Below, in pieces: positions 62,749 to 64,000 of a DNA stretch of 64,000 nucleotides. The position numbers and the translations under genes were made by a program. Source of the stretch: an uncultured Pelagibacteraceae bacterium (lineage in GTDB: Bacteria > Pseudomonadota > Alphaproteobacteria > Pelagibacterales > Pelagibacteraceae); assembly GCA_902525935.1 (NCBI GenBank), contig CABZJA010000006.1:1-64000 (forward strand), written 5' to 3'. Every line of letters begins with the position of its first letter. Position 1 is the first letter of the stretch. The notes under the pieces were generated by a model, which was not told the DNA's origin, searched no databases, and saw only the letters and a list, made by a program, of their open reading frames with translations.

Positions 62749-63192
62749 TTATCTTTTTTCTAAATATTTTTGATGATATTCTTCAGCTGGACAATAATTT
62801 TTTGCAAAAGATATTTTTGTTACAATTTTCCCTGAAAACTTAATGTTTGTTTCATTAAGCACTTTTTCAGCAATTTTTTTTTGCTTATCGCTTAAATAGA
62901 AAATTTCACTTCTATACTGAGTACCAAAATCAAATCCTTGAGAATTTAAAGTTGTTGGGTCGTGAAAATCAAAAAAATATTTTATTATCTCTCCATAAGA
63001 TATAATTTTTGGATCAAACTCTAATTTAACTACCTCAGCGTGATTAGTTAATCCAGTGCAAACTTCTTTATAAGATGTGTTAAGATTATTTCCACCACAA
63101 TATCCAACCTCAGTTCTTATAATTCCGTTTAATTTGCCATACCTTGCCTCTGGATTCCAAAAACAACCTAAACCTAATATTGCTATTTCCAT
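62749..63192 (-). CDS. msrA: Peptide methionine sulfoxide reductase MsrA
   Basis: 147 residues. Catalytic cysteine in GLGCFWNPEARYG (7-19) and the substrate/glutamate region VGYCGG; GLTNHAEVVKLEFDP, FFDFHDPTTLNSQGFDFGTQYRS (conserved core DPTTLNSQG) and PAEEYHQKYLEKR close the fold. The chain stops right after that motif, so the C-terminal resolving cysteines of E. coli MsrA are missing; other cysteines (in YCGG and YCPAEE) could replace them. Repairs oxidised methionine. Only 34 bp from the divergent EamA gene. Confidence 0.93.
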   Translation of the reverse strand: MEIAILGLGCFWNPEARYGKLNGIIRTEVGYCGGNNLNTSYKEVCTGLTNHAEVVKLEFDPKIISYGEIIKYFFDFHDPTTLNSQGFDFGTQYRSEIFYLSDKQKKIAEKVLNETNIKFSGKIVTKISFAKNYCPAEEYHQKYLEKR

Positions 63193-63226
63193 TGATTATC
63201 TAGTTAATTAAATTAAAGATAATATC

Positions 63227-64000
63227 ATGCTATCAAAAAATCAATTAGGCTTTTTGTACATGTTTTTATCAATATGTGCATTCTGTTTTATGGATTTAAT
63301 AGTAAAGTGGACAGATAACTATCCAATTGGACAAGTCATGTTTTTTAGAGGTTTCTTTGGAATCATACCCATTTTTTTTTTGATACCAAAAAGTAGGTTA
63401 AAAAACTTCTATCAAACTAACAGACCTGGTCTACATTTACTTAGATGTTCGGCGGGATTAATTGCTTTAGCATCAATTTTTCAAGCACTTAGAAACTTGC
63501 CATTAGCAACAGTTACAAGTATAACTTTTGCAGCTCCAATATTTACTACAATATTATCCATTTTTTTTTTAAGTGAAAAAATTGGTATTTATAGATGGGT
63601 TGCAGTTTTTTTTGGTTTTTTTGGTGTTTTGATAATCACTGAACCTGGATTAAGTGATTTAAATATTTTTTATATATATCCAATCATTTTTTGTATCGGT
63701 ATGTCTTACGTTGCAATTACTATAAGACAATTATCAAAAACTGAACCAATTTGGTTAATTTCATTTTTTTTTTCGTTTGCCATTACAATGATCGGTATCT
63801 TATCAATACCTTTTGGTTGGGTGATGCCAAAATTTTCTGATTTCTCATTACTTTGTTTGATTGGACTTTTAGGTGGCACAGCAAACTTACTTTTAAGTCA
63901 ATCATATAAATTATCTGAAGTTTCTCTTGTTACTCCATTAAAGTATCTTGCACTAGTATTTGCGATAGTATTTGGATATTTTATTTGGGATGAAGTACCT
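63227..64000 (+). CDS. EamA/DMT-family permease, cut by the window end
   Basis: The frame is open from the ATG at 63227 to the last base (258 codons), so the C-terminus is missing. It starts MLSKNQLGFLYMFLSICAFC and shows about nine hydrophobic helices. The first EamA repeat has VMFFRGFFGIIPIFFL and ALRNLPLATVTSITFAAPIF; the second has GGTANLLLSQSYKLSEVSLV. Drug/metabolite-transporter superfamily; the substrate cannot be inferred. Divergent from msrA. Confidence 0.88.
   Translation, partial: MLSKNQLGFLYMFLSICAFCFMDLIVKWTDNYPIGQVMFFRGFFGIIPIFFLIPKSRLKNFYQTNRPGLHLLRCSAGLIALASIFQALRNLPLATVTSITFAAPIFTTILSIFFLSEKIGIYRWVAVFFGFFGVLIITEPGLSDLNIFYIYPIIFCIGMSYVAITIRQLSKTEPIWLISFFFSFAITMIGILSIPFGWVMPKFSDFSLLCLIGLLGGTANLLLSQSYKLSEVSLVTPLKYLALVFAIVFGYFIWDEVP

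Overview
The window looks like core chromosome of a SAR11-clade alphaproteobacterium (Candidatus Pelagibacter or a close relative). This rests on the very AT-rich sequence, extremely short or overlapping gene junctions, and almost no recognisable Shine-Dalgarno sites. It also rests on gene content: a DmdA-type DMSP demethylase, a SAM-II riboswitch in front of metX, class I lysyl-tRNA synthetase, ChvI/ChvG, RegA, the alphaproteobacterial ATP synthase zeta inhibitor, and the linked metX-metW / hisC-tyrA pairs. There is no rRNA, tRNA, CRISPR array, insertion sequence, prophage or defence island. No gap without a gene reaches 300 bp; the longest is 56189-56384.

Layout. (1) 1-15727, plus strand: the end of a probable dmdB, then dmdA, asd, sdhCDAB, mmsA, mdh, sucCD, sucAB and lpd. 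Gaps are 0-67 bp, so this is one candidate DMSP/TCA-cycle operon. (2) A minus-strand methyltransferase, then priA, then the F1 operon atpHAGDC (18485-23261). (3) 32257-23254, minus strand: metX-metW-gloB-rplU-rpmA-obgE-proB-proA-nadD-rsfS-ctpA-rppH. It is headed by a promoter, a SAM-II riboswitch and a nine-codon upstream ORF, and has a separate internal promoter before rplU. (4) hisC-tyrA run divergently from metX; a minus-strand group trkH-ampG-like-nlpC/P60 follows; then lysS, pyrD, rpmB and a queuosine-precursor transporter. (5) 45672-41524, minus strand: a polyamine operon (PLP decarboxylase, deoxyhypusine-synthase-like protein, N-carbamoylputrescine amidase, agmatine deiminase) with a palindromic operator candidate over its promoter. 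(6) regA, bioY, polA, chvI-chvG, ahcY, tsaE-amgK-murU, gpmA. (7) ATP synthase zeta subunit, a secreted nuclease, a lytic-transglycosylase-like lipoprotein, an RND efflux pair, sseA, msrA, and the start of an EamA-family permease running off the end.

How the parts fit. DMSP demethylation by DmdA, SAM-II-controlled O-acylhomoserine production by MetX, SAH recycling by AhcY, and SseA and MsrA give a sulfur and one-carbon theme alongside central carbon oxidation. AmpG-like permease, NlpC/P60, SLT lipoprotein and AmgK/MurU suggest cell-wall turnover and recycling. I found no undescribed multi-gene system. The observations most worth following are the SAM-II/uORF leader of metX, an SdhD with no histidine at all (so no classical haem ligand from that subunit), the palindromes over the polyamine promoter, a PriA with an altered fourth zinc-cysteine pair, the loss of the usual PTS genes between chvG and ahcY, and seven convergent gene junctions that leave no room for terminators.
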